Source: Allantophomopsis cytisporea
Taxonomy: Eukaryota; Ascomycota; Leotiomycetes; Phacidiales; Phacidiaceae
Reading direction: 5' to 3'
Assembly: GCA_024752435.1 (NCBI GenBank)
Contig: CP103034.1
Location: 496,001-560,000 of the forward strand
DNA: 64,000 nt
Shown here: piece by piece, positions 46,657 through 57,933 of the stretch
Numbering within the stretch: position 1 is the stretch's first letter
Layout: each line of letters starts with the position of its first letter
Notes under the pieces: model-generated
Databases searched by the model: none
What the model was told of the DNA's origin: nothing
What the model saw: only the letters and a program-made list of their open reading frames with translations
Program-made: the position numbers and the translations under genes

Positions 46657-47900
46657 ATGCTTTCATCAATTCTATCAATCTCTCTATTACTCGGTGTGGT
46701 AGCCGCTCAAAACAAGACACAGTTTGCTGTATGTATTTGATGTTGTCTTCCTCTTCCATAATAAGTTTACTGACATCAAGACAGGGTGTCAACATCGCAG
46801 GCTTCGATTTTGGTTGTGGCACAGATGTAAGTCTGACAAGCTTTACCAAAATCAACTTCTAATTGTGTATTAGGGCAGTGACAATTTGACCAATGTTGAT
46901 CCGCCACTTTCCTCCGTAAGTGGTGTCGATGGAGCAGGTCAAATAACCCATTTTGTCGAAGATGACGGCCTGAACCTCTTCCGCCTACGTAAGGAGACAA
47001 AATTCCCACTCAAGACAAGCCATTAACTCTCCACAGCCGTAGGATGGCAATATCTACTCGACTCGAACCTCGGCGGCACTCTGGATGCAGCCCACTTCGC
47101 AACCTACGATGAGCTCGTACAAGCATGCCTGTCAACTGGTTCACACTGCATCATCGACATCCACAACTACGCACGCTGGGACGGTGCAATAATCGGACAG
47201 GGCGGGCCCACCAACGACCAGTTTGCTTCGCTGTGGTCCCAGATCGCCACAAAGTACGCCAACGAGACGAATATCATCTTTGGCGTTATGAACGAGCCGC
47301 ACGACGTCCCGGATATCTCACTGTGGGCCGCATCCGTGCAGGCCGCCGTGACAGCTATCCGTAGCGCCGGTGCCACGACGCAAATGATCTTACTGCCCGG
47401 AAATGACTGGACGGGTGCCCAGACATTCGTGTCTAATGGCTCTGGTGCGGCGCTCTCGACGGTCAAGAACCTCGATGGTACTAATACCAGCTTGATCTTC
47501 GATGTTCATAAATATCTTGATAGTGATGGCTCGGGAACGCACACCGATTGTATCTCTGATCATGTTGATGACACTTTCGCGCCGCTCGCTACGTGGCTTA
47601 GGGAGCAGGGTCGTCAAGCTATGTTGACAGAGACTGGAGGTGGAAACACTGCCTCTGTGAGTTTGGCTCTTCTGGGCTGTTGATGTGCACTGCTGATTTT
47701 CTTCTTGATAGTGCCTTACTGATGTCTGTGCTGAATTGGCCTACTTGAATGCGAATAGCGATGTCTACTTGGGTTATACCGGTTGGTCTGCTGGCTCCTT
47801 TGGCTCTACCTATGAACTTCTTGAGACGCCTACAGGCGGCTCTGGTAACTGGGTTGATCAGGAGATTGTTACGCAGTGTATCGTTGGCACGAGATCTTAA
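46657..47900 (+). CDS. Secreted GH5 endo-beta-1,4-glucanase (no CBM)
   Basis: Five exons: 46657-46728, 46785-46826, 46874-46988, 47037-47656 and 47712-47900, giving 345 residues. A signal peptide (MLSSILSISLLLGVVAA) precedes the mature start QNKTQFAGVNIAGFDFGCG. The fold is the GH5 beta/alpha barrel: LFRLPVGWQY, CIIDIHNYARWDG, then FGVMNEPHD with the acid/base Glu (about residue 162) and AMLTETGGG with the nucleophile Glu (about 275). GYTGWSAGSF near the end carries the usual substrate-platform Trp. It hydrolyses cellulose-like beta-1,4-glucan outside the cell. There is no carbohydrate-binding module or linker, so this is the catalytic-domain-only type known in plant-pathogenic moulds. A TATA box sits 62 bp upstream. 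N-glycosylation sequons are present (e.g. NET, NGS, NTS). Confidence 0.95.
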
Positions 47901-48231
47901 GCTTCGCTACCTCTGCACTGGATATATAGTTTGGTTCGCGCTGGCCGGTAAATAGTTTGTTGCTGTCAATCTTTCAATTGCTTCCATTATGCAGCTTCTA
48001 TCAAGAATAGTTTATTGAAGACATGCTGATGGGCCATCGCTAGGCGGAGGAAGCAAATCATTCCCTCATGGATCTAGACAATTCCATCCTACAATGACCA
48101 GACAGTCCGCAAACATGCACATTCCATAATTAGGCAGCACCAACGTTCACGTATCCAATTCATCAATTCATTAAACCATGCAAACTCCGGTCCATCTAAT
48201 TCCCCATTCCAAACCATCCTGACCCCAAACC
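47901..48231. other. Convergent spacer, no gene seen
   Basis: About 330 bp between the GH5 and CoA-binding protein 3' ends; nothing recognised. Confidence 0.5.
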
Positions 48232-48839
48232 TCACAACTTCTCCCACTCCTTCCTCTCCACAGCCTTCAAGCCCTTCTCCCCATCAACAAGCACACACCA
48301 CCCCTCACTCCCAGCGCCCCCATCCCCACCAATGCCCGCCTCGAACTCGCTCTTCGCAAACGCAAGCACCTCGTCATCAAACGTCCCGGGCTGCAACCAA
48401 ACAGCCTTCACGCCAGCCTTCTTCGCCTCCTCGAGCACCTTCTTCGTGACGCGCGGCGGCGTAATGATCGACACAGCCGTATTGGCAGGGTCCTTGAGCG
48501 ACGAGACGTTAGGGACCGTGTCGTACGCAATGGGTTCCGTGGCCGGGTATGGTGGATAGGCAGTGATTTGCGAGGATGAGGGGTTGATTGGCGTGACTGG
48601 GAGGGAGTGGGTTGTGTACCAGCGGAAGACTGGAGGAGGTGTTAGCTGGGGGTTTGGGGACATGATTGTGTGGGTGGATGGGATGAAGGCGATTGGAGTG
48701 GAAGTAACTGGTGTTGAGGATTGGGTTAGGTGAAGAGAGTTGACGTGCTTTTATGCCCAAACTTCGATGGGTCGGATGATGCGCCCACGACGGCGAAGGC
48801 GGGCGTTGAGAAGAAGGTCTTGACAGCTGCTTCGGCCAT
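48232..48839 (-). CDS. CoA-binding-domain protein (YccU-like), with a GC-AG intron
   Basis: Two exons, 48749-48839 and 48232-48629, encode 162 residues. The protein has a CoA-binding Rossmann fold: FAVVGASSDPSKFGHKI is the first nucleotide loop, followed by FRWYTTHSLPVTPINP, the SLKDPANTAVSIITPPRVT segment, and GVKAVWLQPGTFDDEVLAFA. These small proteins bind CoA or acyl-CoA; their cellular role is unclear. The two halves join only if the intron (119 nt) begins with GC at 48748-48747 rather than GT; the acceptor is CTCCAG with a GCTAACA branch point. The joined sequence FGHK|IFRWY is what the family shows. The genome-encoded start MAEAAVKTFFSTPAFA fits the family. An alternative is that the donor base differs through a polymorphism or base-call error. 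Confidence 0.85.
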
Positions 48840-49533
48840 TTTGAAGGACTGCGAACGCAGAGTTGGCATGAGAGATTCGTGAACCCGAAGGGCGGATGTT
48901 CTGTAGCTTTATACTGATTGAGTAGATCGACCTGATAAGCCGCCGGGGATTTATTGCGTGCTATACTGGGGCTGAGAGCAATTCCAAATCGTCTTGCAGA
49001 TGCTGGTGGGACCCTGTCGCTTTGGGATGTGAGTTGTTTGGTACTAGGTAGACTATTTTCTGTGTACAAGTAAGATGTTGCGTCTTTTCACGGATGCATG
49101 ACGAGGGGAGCTGCACTTGATCCTACGTAGCTAAGCAGGTGTGAGTGCTGTTTCGCTGGAGCTGCACAAGTTTTGGTGGACCGTGTATGAGAATTGCGAT
49201 AAGCTGATTAGAAATTGCTGGGCATAGCTGGTGGTGGGCACGGCGGGGTCTGGGGTATCTGTCACGCTTGTGTTACGTCGTTACCCGTTGCTAAGCGGGT
49301 AGCTTCTGCTGTGGACGGGAGCGAGCTCTTCCTCGGTTTCTTGCTCCCCGAAGACCGGACGGAACTGATGGAATGTCTGGATAAATCTCGTAAAAAGAGT
49401 GGAAGTGAGTCACGACTTCGCCTCAATTGATTTTCACGGTTTCCCTGAAGAAAGAAGGTATTATCTTGGTATCCCTTCAAACCCCTCTTCTGTCTTGACA
49501 TCGCATAAAGATCGACAGAGTATCTACACGATC
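48840..49533. other. Divergent spacer between CoA-binding and Tmt1-like genes
   Basis: About 700 bp serving both start sites. Open frames here (for example 49,215-49,430) are not protein-like. No other feature was seen. Confidence 0.45.
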
Positions 49534-50515
49534 ATGGCAACTTTCGCGTACGTACTCAACATATCCTCTCGTGATTACAGACTAACGCCCTTAGAAAATC
49601 CTCCTTCAATGCAGCTTCATATGCAGCTTTTCGTCCTTCTTACCCTTCATCCATATTCAAGATCATCAAAGATTACCATCAAGGACCCTGTAATCTCCTT
49701 TTGGACCTGGGCTGCGGTCATGGCGCCGTGACGCGGAATTTTGAGCCAATGTTCAAGCGGCTCATCGGCACCGACCCCTCAGCGGTGATGGTGACTCAAG
49801 CACAGAGCCAAACCGACTCCAAGAAGATCGAGTTCCGTTCGGGGATGGCTGAGGAAATGGACTTCATTCAGGATGGGTCTCTAGATATGGTGGTTGCTGG
49901 ACAGGCAGCTCATTGTAGGCGCCCATTGAGTTTTCTGTTCGGGATCTAACGCGCATAGGGTTTGATTACTCGAAACTGTGGCCTGTTCTGAATAGGAAGA
50001 TGAGAAAGGGTGGAACGCTGGCTTTCTTTGGGTATAAAGATCATTACTTTGTGGATTATCCGGCTGCTACGAGGATTCTGGATCATTTCTGTTATGGGTC
50101 TGGAAAAGAACTTATGGGTGAGTATTGGGAGCAGCCGGGTAGGAATATCTTGAGAGACCGCTACAGACCGATTGTTCCGCCCGAAGATGACTGGCAGGAC
50201 GTTCAGAGGGTAGAGTATGAACCTGGAATGAAGGGACCCAACTCTGGGACTTTGGGAGAGCGATTGATGCATAAGAAGCTGACATTGGGAGCTATTGAGG
50301 CTTATGGGAGGACATTCAGTGCTTACCATGCTTGGAAAGATGCGCATCCCGAGAAGAAAAGTCGGCTGGAAGGGGGTACTGGTGATGTTATTGATGATAT
50401 GTGTGATGCCATGATCGCAGCTGAACCGGACTGGCAGGAGATGGGTGAGAATTGGAGAGAAAAAGTCGTCGAAGTTGAGTGGGGGAGTATCATTCTGCTG
50501 GCACGGAAGAAGTAG
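49534..50515 (+). CDS. SAM-dependent methyltransferase, Tmt1 (trans-aconitate methyltransferase)-like
   Basis: Three exons: 49534-49547, 49595-49914 and 49959-50515 (introns 47 and 44 nt), giving 296 residues. The sequence begins MATFAKSSFNAASYAAFRPSYP, the common start of this family, then motif I LLLDLGCGHGAVTRNF (about 37-52), IGTDPSAVMV, the acidic motif IEFRSGMAEEMDF, and VVAGQAAHWFDYSKLW across the second intron. LNRKMRKGGTLAFFGYKD follows, and the C terminus ends WGSIILLARKK. Yeast Tmt1 methylates trans-aconitate and related acids, but the family is broad, so the substrate is uncertain. The tiny first exon (14 nt) is supported by the conserved residues at the junction. Confidence 0.88.
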
Positions 50516-51378
50516 GTGTTAGCGATGATGAAGAAAGTTGGTTTTTAATCTTCATATAAACAACTAACAACGCAACTCAATCTTTTTTTTTATTTATTTA
50601 AATTATATTTTACATTTAGTTTTGTATAACAATACCGATTCGTTTCATTAGACACGGCTATAAAGTGAGCCGAATCGATTTGCGTCTTGAGTTGTCAGGC
50701 TTATTCGTTCATGTAAGACGGGTGTTTTAGAAAGTGTAGTATTTACATAGCTAATAGGTAGGTACTTGGTTTCTTGATGTGATATACTAACGAAGTAAGT
50801 ACAGTAAGTATCTATGTGCCTTGAACGACATCCTTCTATACATACCTGTGTATATTTCAATGATTGAAAAGTTGATGTATTGCTCCAGACCTCTCTCGAA
50901 TTATTTCCTACCGAAAAAGCCATGGAATGTAGTAGCTACTCGACATCTTATATGTCATTTAGCTTTTGGGGCGTCGCCATCGTCATTTTTGGGGTTGTTG
51001 TCGTCTGCTTCGCTGTTCATTTTCACCGCCCTCGGTGTGCCTTGGCTTGGTTGCTATGGCATTCTCCCGTCTCCCGTCAATGCTTGACTTCACAATTTGG
51101 TTTCATAAACAGAGCATGAGCACCAGAGACGAGAGCATCAGAGAGGCATAATAAGGGCACGGTTCAAGGCAGTAAGTAATAATTGTGGATTGTGGCTCAT
51201 ATCCCCCCCCTCTCTCTCTCTCTCGCTCTTCTCTTAAAGCATACACGACACGTCAAGATCATCTTAAACTTACTTACTTCCAAACTCCCAAAATAAAATA
51301 CCAAACACGACCGAACGACAAAAGGTCCGCTCCGTCCTCTTTCCCTCGTTAATATATCTGTCCATTCCTACGAATATC

Positions 51379-51410
<32 letters not shown>

Positions 51411-51854
51411 ACTCAACCTTGAAAAGTCCTCTCCTTCTCGATCTTAACTTGACTGATCAGCAATCATGGTACGTTCTGTCATCTTCCTCTTCCTCGTATT
51501 GTTTTCCTTCTTTAGCAGATCATCATGCATCTTGCCGGCGCGAACCTTCCCTCCAACGGCAACCTCACCCTTTAGCCTCGTGCAACCAAAACAATCACAC
51601 AACACACATACACACAACCAACCAACCATACATACAGCGTGCAGGAAGGAACAGCGCGCACAGCAACGCACCACTTCCGAGCTTCCCTCCTTCAATGCAC
51701 ACCTCACACCTCACACCTCACAACTCCGACCCCAAATCATAACAAATTCTCCCAAATAAACATACTGTCACTCTTCGTCTTTCATCTTTGCTCCTTACCA
51801 GATTTCTTCTAAATACTCATCTTTCAAAATTAACCACATTTCCTCATTGCAAGT
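50516..51854. other. Upstream region of the EF-hand gene, CT-rich
   Basis: About 1.3 kb. It begins with the 3' region of the Tmt1-like gene. CT-rich leader sequence with two dinucleotide arrays (51,211-51,224 and 51,381-51,402) precedes the EF-hand gene. An isolated ATG at 51,466 followed by GTACGT could be a non-coding first exon boundary; splicing it to 51,855 would not produce a longer protein. Confidence 0.5.
51381..51402. repeat. CT dinucleotide microsatellite
   Basis: Eleven CT units, part of a pyrimidine-rich leader. A shorter TC array lies at 51,211-51,224. Such tracts are common in fungal housekeeping promoters and can set transcription starts. Confidence 0.9.
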
Positions 51855-52490
51855 ATGACTTCTAATCCGCAATACGAAACACAGGCCTCCACAAATTACA
51901 AGGAAGCATTCGCCCTCTTCGACAAGCGCGGCAACCAGCGCGTCGCCCTCGAATCCCTTGGTGATCTCCTCCGTGCCTGTGGTCAAAACCCAACTCTTGC
52001 CAGAGATCCGCGATCTCGAGAAGAACGTCGGCGCAGACTGTAAGTCGCTCCCACTCCTTTCCTCGCTTCGGCTGTGGGAAATGAGCTCCACGAACTACCC
52101 GCCCCTTCCCAGCAGCACCACAAGAATAAGGAGTTGATTGGTACGGTTTCTAGTTGATTTCGAGACTTTCTCAAAGATACTTAATAGACCCGGTGGGTTC
52201 CGTGATCCGGGAGAGCCCGAGGAGTATTGTAGGGGTTTCCAGGTCTTCGATAAAGATATGACGGGTTTCATCGGTGTTGGTCAGCTTAGATATATTCTGA
52301 CCAATTTGGGAGAGAAGATGTCCGACGAGGAAGTTGATGAGCTCCTGAAGGCCGTTGACACGAGTTCTGGGGAAATTAACTACACTGGTGAGTTGTATAT
52401 GCGCTATGCGCCGACGAATTGCATGTGCACTTGAGCTCAACTAATGAATGCGCCTACGTAGATCTCGTCCGAACCATTCTTGCGAACTGA
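51855..52490 (+). CDS. Calmodulin-like myosin light chain (Cdc4/Mlc1-like), apparent 1-base frameshift
   Basis: Three exons: 51855-52039, 52154-52387 and 52462-52490. The length is 448 nt, one more than a multiple of three. EF-hand-like repeats cover the whole protein: YKEAFALFDKRGNQRVALESL, then IRDLEKNVGAD, EEYCRGFQVFDKDMTGFIG, and KMSDEEVDELLKAVDTSSGEI, ending DLVRTILAN. In the family the second helix reads NPTLAEIRDLE. Here the bases CTTGCCAGAGATCC give NPTLA and then lose the frame; removal of one base would restore the family pattern (about 148 residues). Downstream exons are intact and spliced correctly. So the gene is either wrongly sequenced at one base or carries a real frameshift. 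Light chains of this type bind IQ motifs of myosin II/V and act in cytokinesis and transport. Confidence 0.8.
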
Positions 52491-52788
52491 GCGATCTTTC
52501 GTTATTGCATAGACTTGTAGAGCGCGGAAAGAAGGAGACGACATGAACGATAATCGAGCATCACTTTACTTTTGTACATTCCCACGACATGGATAAGGAA
52601 GTCGTTGGGCCAGGCGTTTTTTTGGCCTCGCATTGTGGCATGGATATTGTATCTCAATGTCTACGCCGTAGATACCATATCTAATTCAAGAACCTTTTTT
52701 CCCCACCAATAAACTCCAATCATGATCCAACCAATTCTCCTTTTTCGCTATGCAAATACTCTCATGACCTCTCCCAAGGCTCCAATTC

Positions 52789-53292
52789 TCACGACTCAAA
52801 AGCAGCAATCGTCATGCCGCCCTCCCCAAGCCCAACCTGCGACTCACTAATCTTCTTCCCAGTCGCCATGATGTCCGTACTCACTAGCCCTCCAGGGAGG
52901 ACATACAGCACCTTCGTCCCATCCCCCTCCCTCCCCTTCCCCTTCTCCGCATCCCCATCCCGCACAAAATGCTCCTCATCAAGCTCATACCCAACCATCA
53001 ATCCACACCGCACACACCTCCAAGGCCACCTCTTCTCAAAGCCATCCTCGCGCCGCACAACCGCCGCCTTACCATCCCTCTCCAAGCCCACCAGAACCGT
53101 ATACCCCAGCTCCGACAACGTCACCGCCCCACCCTCATCGGAATCCGGCTTCGGCGCCAACGGGAGGATCACAGCACCGTCGAGGGAGGGCGTGGCGCGG
53201 CGCGGGAGCGTGGACAATTTGTGAGTCGAGGCTAGTGCCAGTGTCGTGCAGAGGCAGTGGTAGCTATGGATCTGAGGAGCGGAACGCGCCAT
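52789..53292 (-). CDS. STEEP1 (UPF0428/CXorf56)-like conserved protein
   Basis: Single exon, 167 residues from the start at 53292 (MARSAPQIHSYHCLC); an in-frame upstream Met at 53319 is also possible but looks non-conserved. The pattern YHCLCTTLALAS...LPRR...GYTVLVGLERDGKAAVVRREDGFEKRW, followed by CVRCGLMVGYEL, matches the STEEP1/CXorf56 family, including its Cys pairs (HCLC and CVRC) that probably bind zinc. The C-terminal part, after VRDGD, is Gly/Lys-rich then LYVLPGGLVSTDIMATGKKI. In animals STEEP1 helps STING leave the ER; no such role is expected in fungi, and in other eukaryotes the family is associated with the spliceosome. The fungal function is unknown. Confidence 0.75.
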   Translation of the reverse strand: MARSAPQIHSYHCLCTTLALASTHKLSTLPRRATPSLDGAVILPLAPKPDSDEGGAVTLSELGYTVLVGLERDGKAAVVRREDGFEKRWPWRCVRCGLMVGYELDEEHFVRDGDAEKGKGREGDGTKVLYVLPGGLVSTDIMATGKKISESQVGLGEGGMTIAAFES

Positions 53293-54905
53293 ACCGAATC
53301 TTTCTTCCCTGAGCTCCAAGCTCTGAGCTTCTTCCGCGTTCTCCCTACAGGCCTGGCGTATCTGAGAGCGATTAATGGCAGGCTCTTATCGTTGCTACTC
53401 CGTGTGACGTGCGGTGCAGTAATAAAAAGAGATGTAGGACGTAGAGTGCTCCCCGCTTGCGTGCTCTCCCCGCTTGCCTGTGGGCTGTATGGCTGGGCTC
53501 GTGACGCGGCGTTGATCGTGCTTTGAGTATGTGTATGCGTGTTATGCAGTGACTATGCTTGCATCCGTCCCTCTCTCGGTTGTGATTCGAAGTGCCGTCG
53601 CTCTTTTGTCCGATTGATAGTAAAGCTTGTATGCGACGGCGAGGGGTCGTGCTTCAGTCGGCAATCGTTGTGCGAGGGGATGCTTGGACTTCGTGCCTCG
53701 ATTTGGAAGGTGAGGTGTTGCTGTGGTGTCGGGGAGGCCAGCGGTGGCACGTTGTTCGTCGAGGGTGATATTGCGATGTTTATCTCGATCTCGATGGATC
53801 ATGGACGCTCTTTGTCGTATTGTATTGGTGCATTGAATCTTGATTCGATGGTCTGAACTGACAGGGCTCTTATGTTTTTTTTTTGTTTGCCGATATCCAT
53901 TCCCCTCGTGCTACTCGGTCGCTTGGCCTTGTCTTTTGTCTGCAATTGAATGGCGCTGCTTCCCCGGGATCTGCGCCCGCAGCAGCGCCCGTTGCTGAAG
54001 GGAGAGGGCCCTGGAATAGTTTATTTCTTTTTGAATCTGATAACTAATGCATCCATGTTGGGGAGATGTATATATATGTAAGTATACATGTATGTATATG
54101 CATACCTAGACATTTTGTCCATCTTCTCTATTCATACATTACTTATCTCCGTCCTTTTTGTTCTGTTCTATATCGAATGATTGGCTGTCATTGATTAATA
54201 CTACATACATCGGTATGTATACTCTACTTACTTGTGTCAGTAATATAGTACTGTATCTATGCTGGCTTCCACCTCATCTCTTTGCCTTGATACGTTCCTT
54301 GCAAGTATATGAGTTGCGATCAGCAATCACCCAAGATCAATGGCACTAATCCCGCCATGGCAGCTCAAAGCATATCAATGGCATCAATAGCATGATTACG
54401 ACTTGTTTGGTGTCGTGTTTGATCTCTGGCGTGCATCTCATGCCTTTTGATACTGGAAGCTCCACATTTACTTTGCTATGTATGTCCGTCCGTCCCCTGG
54501 TCATATCGGAAAAGGCGATTAGCAGTGCAGCCGACGAAAGAGTGACACACATTTAGCTAAACATGGTGCTTGCAGCCCACTTGCGTCGTTACTTACAGAC
54601 AGCTGATCTTTAACACCTTATCCGACCCTCGTACGCCTTGTAAACCCAGATCCTCACTCCGTTTCTACCCAACCTCCCAGTCATCATTAAAGGACCCAAG
54701 GTCAACAACCAGCAACCTGGCGGTCCCTCGGCATCTCAAATTGGTCCTTTGTCTTGTGCTCTTCATTGGATTCGCCCTCATTCTGGCTCCGTCGACCCTC
54801 CGCTTCGGAGCTCGTCTGACGTCTCTGTACAACCACGTCAGACCTGCCACCACGAAGCCTTCAGCTTGGCCATCGAACGCTACTAGACCTCTCATCACAG
54901 CATCT
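53293..54905. other. Divergent spacer between STEEP1-like and oligopeptidase genes
   Basis: About 1.6 kb serving both genes. From 54,561 to 54,905 the plus strand is open in the peptidase frame but lacks an ATG (see findings). An ATG at 54,563 in another frame starts a 16-codon upstream reading frame. A T-rich run lies near 53,876-53,885. No RNA gene is seen. Confidence 0.5.
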
Positions 54906-57125
54906 ATGGCTCCAAAAGCATACCGTCAGCCTCCTCAGGCGCCTCCCAGCTTCACTGCAACTCCAGCGTCGCTCGTCGCCGAGGCCGAACAGCTATGCTC
55001 CAAGACCCGGAAATTGATGGACACCATCGTCGCCGATGTCACCGCCGATACCGCAACTTTCAAGAACGTCGTCTTGCCCATCGCTGAGGATGAGAACGTG
55101 GCTGCATTGCAGTCTCACATCATTGGTTTCTACCAAGCAGTGAGCACTGACCAAAAGCTCCGCGATGCCTCCACCGACGCTGAGAAATTGATGGACGATT
55201 TTGGCATTGAGGCTTCAATGAGAGAGGACATCTTCAAGCTTGTCGACGCTGCATACAACAAAGGCGAAGCTTTGGACCCAGAATCCCAACGATTGCTTTT
55301 CAAGGAGCGAAAGAGTTACATCACTAATGGCTTGGGTATTCCCGCTGGACCGAAGAGAGATCGTTTCAAGGAGATCAAGAAGAGACTCAGTCAAATCTCG
55401 ATCATGTTCCAGAAGAACTTGAACGAGGAGAATGGTGGGATCTGGTTCACAAGAAAACAACTCGAAGGTGTTCCTGATGATGTCTTGGAGGGTTTGGAGA
55501 AGGGTACAAATGAGAACGAGGGCAAGTTGAAGTTAACCTTCAAGTACCCAGACTTATTTCCAACCCTCAAGTTTGCTCTGGATTCCGATGTTCGTCGCCA
55601 AGTGTTTGTCGAGAACGAAAACAAGGTATGTTAATTGAGCTGAAATATAAGGTCATTTTCTAATTATTCTTACAGTGTAATGAGAATGTACCACTCTTCA
55701 GAGAAGCTATTATCCTCCGTGACGAAGCTGCCAGACTCCTTGGGTACCCAGACCATGCCAGCTTCAAGATCGAAGACAAGATGGCTAAGACTCCAAAGAC
55801 TGTTCTTGATTTCCTTGGCGATCTCAAGACTCAATTAGCACCAGGTGGCGTTAAGGAAATTGAGCATCTGAAGGAACTTAAGAAGAATGATCTCGAGGCC
55901 CGTGGCCTGTCTAGCAGCAACGATGGTAGCTATTACTTATGGGATCACCGATTCTATGATCGTCTTATGGTTGAGACCGAGTACTCGATCGACGAACAGA
56001 AGATTGCGGAGTACTTCCCTCTTCAGTCAACTATCGAGGGCATGCTTAATATCTTCGAAGAGCTCTTTGGCCTGGTCTTTGTCGCCATTGAAGGTGCAGA
56101 ACGCGACAAGATCTCAGAGACAGGAAAGGGCAGTGATATCATTTGGCACGAGGATGTCAAGGTTTTCAGTGTTTGGGACGATGAAGGCGAAGGAAGTGGT
56201 TTCGTAGGATACCTTTACCTCGACCTTCACCCAAGACCCGGAAAGTACGGTCACGCTGCCAACTTCAACCTACAACCAGGCTTCCTCTACCCAAACGGCA
56301 CCCGACGCTACCCAGCCACTGCTCTCGTCTGCAACTTCTCCAAGCCCACCCCAAAGAAGCCCAGTCTCCTCAAGCACGACGAGGTTGTCACACTCTTCCA
56401 CGAGCTTGGTCACGGGATTCACGATCTCGTCGGTCGCACCACTTACTCACGATTCCACGGTACATCAGTTGTTCGTGACTTCGTCGAGGCACCAAGTCAA
56501 ATGCTTGAGAACTGGTGCTGGACTCCTTCCCAGCTCAAATCTCTCAGCAGCCACTACTCAACTGGTGAAAAAATTCCCGATGACCTCATCGAGAAACAAA
56601 TCAATACCAAACATGTCAACGATGCGCTCTTCAACCTTCGCCAGCTGCACTTCGGTACATTCGATATGACCGTGCACACTCCTAAGAGCCACGAGGATAT
56701 CGAGGCTCTTCAAGTCTCCCAGACTTACAACGAACTCCGAACTAAGATCTGTGGTCTCAAGGGCCCTGAGGCGCTTGGTGCTTCTAAGTATGTCATCCCT
56801 TTTCCTATTCCTTCTGAACAGTTATGCATTCCAATTTACTAACGCCCTCAGTGACTGGGGTAACGGCCAAGCCACCTTTGGCCACTTGATCGCCGGCTAT
56901 GACGCTGGCTACTACGGGTACCTCTCCTCGCAGGTCTACTCAGCCGACATGTTCCACACCATCTTTGCCAAGGACCCTATGAGTGCTGTGGAGGGCCGCA
57001 GATACAGGCACATGGTGCTTGAGAAGGGTGGCTCTCAGGATGAGATGAAGACTCTTGAGGATTTCCTTGGTCGTCCACCCTCTACTGAGGCATTCTACAG
57101 GGAGTTGGGGCTCAAGGCTAAGTAG
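54906..57125 (+). CDS. M3 metallopeptidase (saccharolysin/thimet oligopeptidase, Prd1-like)
   Basis: Three exons: 54906-55625, 55676-56787 and 56852-57125 (introns 50 and 64 nt), giving 701 residues, a normal length. This zinc endopeptidase degrades peptides of up to about 17 residues in the cytosol and mitochondrial intermembrane space. The catalytic HELGH motif (TLFHELGHGIHDLVG) is at about residues 480-494, with the second Glu ligand in FVEAPSQMLENW near 510. Other family segments are FTRKQLEGVPDDVLEGL, YYLWDHRFYDRLMVETEYSID, HPRPGKYGHAANFNL and, near the end, YDAGYYGYLSSQVYSADMF. The start at 54906 (MAPKAYRQPPQAPPSF) is the first Met in the frame. The upstream open frame with a hydrophobic stretch is discussed under findings. 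Confidence 0.95.
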
Positions 57126-57933
57126 ACTTTGTAGTTTTAGTGATTCTAGGTGTATAACATTGTGATTGTTAGATGTTTTGGGAGTGGTCGAATGGCGAAT
57201 TTGTGATAAAGTGAATACATGGATATTTTAAGGTGTAAGATATTGACTTAGGCATTCACAATCTGTGATGTTATTTATCATAGGAATAATAAGGATGTAT
57301 TTCACCAGACTCAAATGAACGTGATTAGATGTTTATATCCAGACCATCCAACCGACTCAGCAAGTCTACGGACTCGGAATGAAAATTGCCAATCCTACTG
57401 CGCATCTACAATACAAATTAGAATGTATGGCCTTATTACACGTTTGTCATCACTTATATCCTATACTTTCCACGACAGACTTGATAGAAGCTTCAGATAT
57501 GTCAATTTGGCTAGTCTGATAGCCCTTTCTTATCTATGATATCTGTGGGCTTGAAGGGAAGGGATCAGTACTTATGGAAGGAAGAGAGTAGTTGAGATGG
57601 TTCCGGCTTTGGTCTTTTGAGAGTTAGATAGGAGGGGTGACATATATATATACAGGTAGGATCTATATCATTGTCGGGATCCTTACGCCTGGTGTCATCT
57701 GAATGAAAACTACATAAGTAGTACTACAATGATCAGATCTAACCAAGAAAATATTGGAAAGTACTCAGACAACCACGACATATCTTAAAGTTCACAAACG
57801 TCTCAGAAGGATATGTGTATATATGTATATGTAACAGGATTTAATAAACGATATATACAGCAGAACAGAACTCTCCTCACCCACACGACTACCTGAAAAG
57901 ACATCGCGTCGGATCTTCTAAGGACTCACTCAT
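57126..57933. other. Convergent spacer, no gene seen
   Basis: About 800 bp between the 3' ends of the peptidase and GH131 genes, AT-rich with TATATA/GTATAT strings near 57,640-57,860. No gene or RNA found. Confidence 0.5.

Noticed and set aside
39906..50515. Secondary-metabolite cluster around two methyltransferases
   Set aside because: No polyketide synthase, peptide synthetase, terpene synthase, transporter or cluster regulator was found nearby; the neighbours are a glucanase and a CoA-binding protein.
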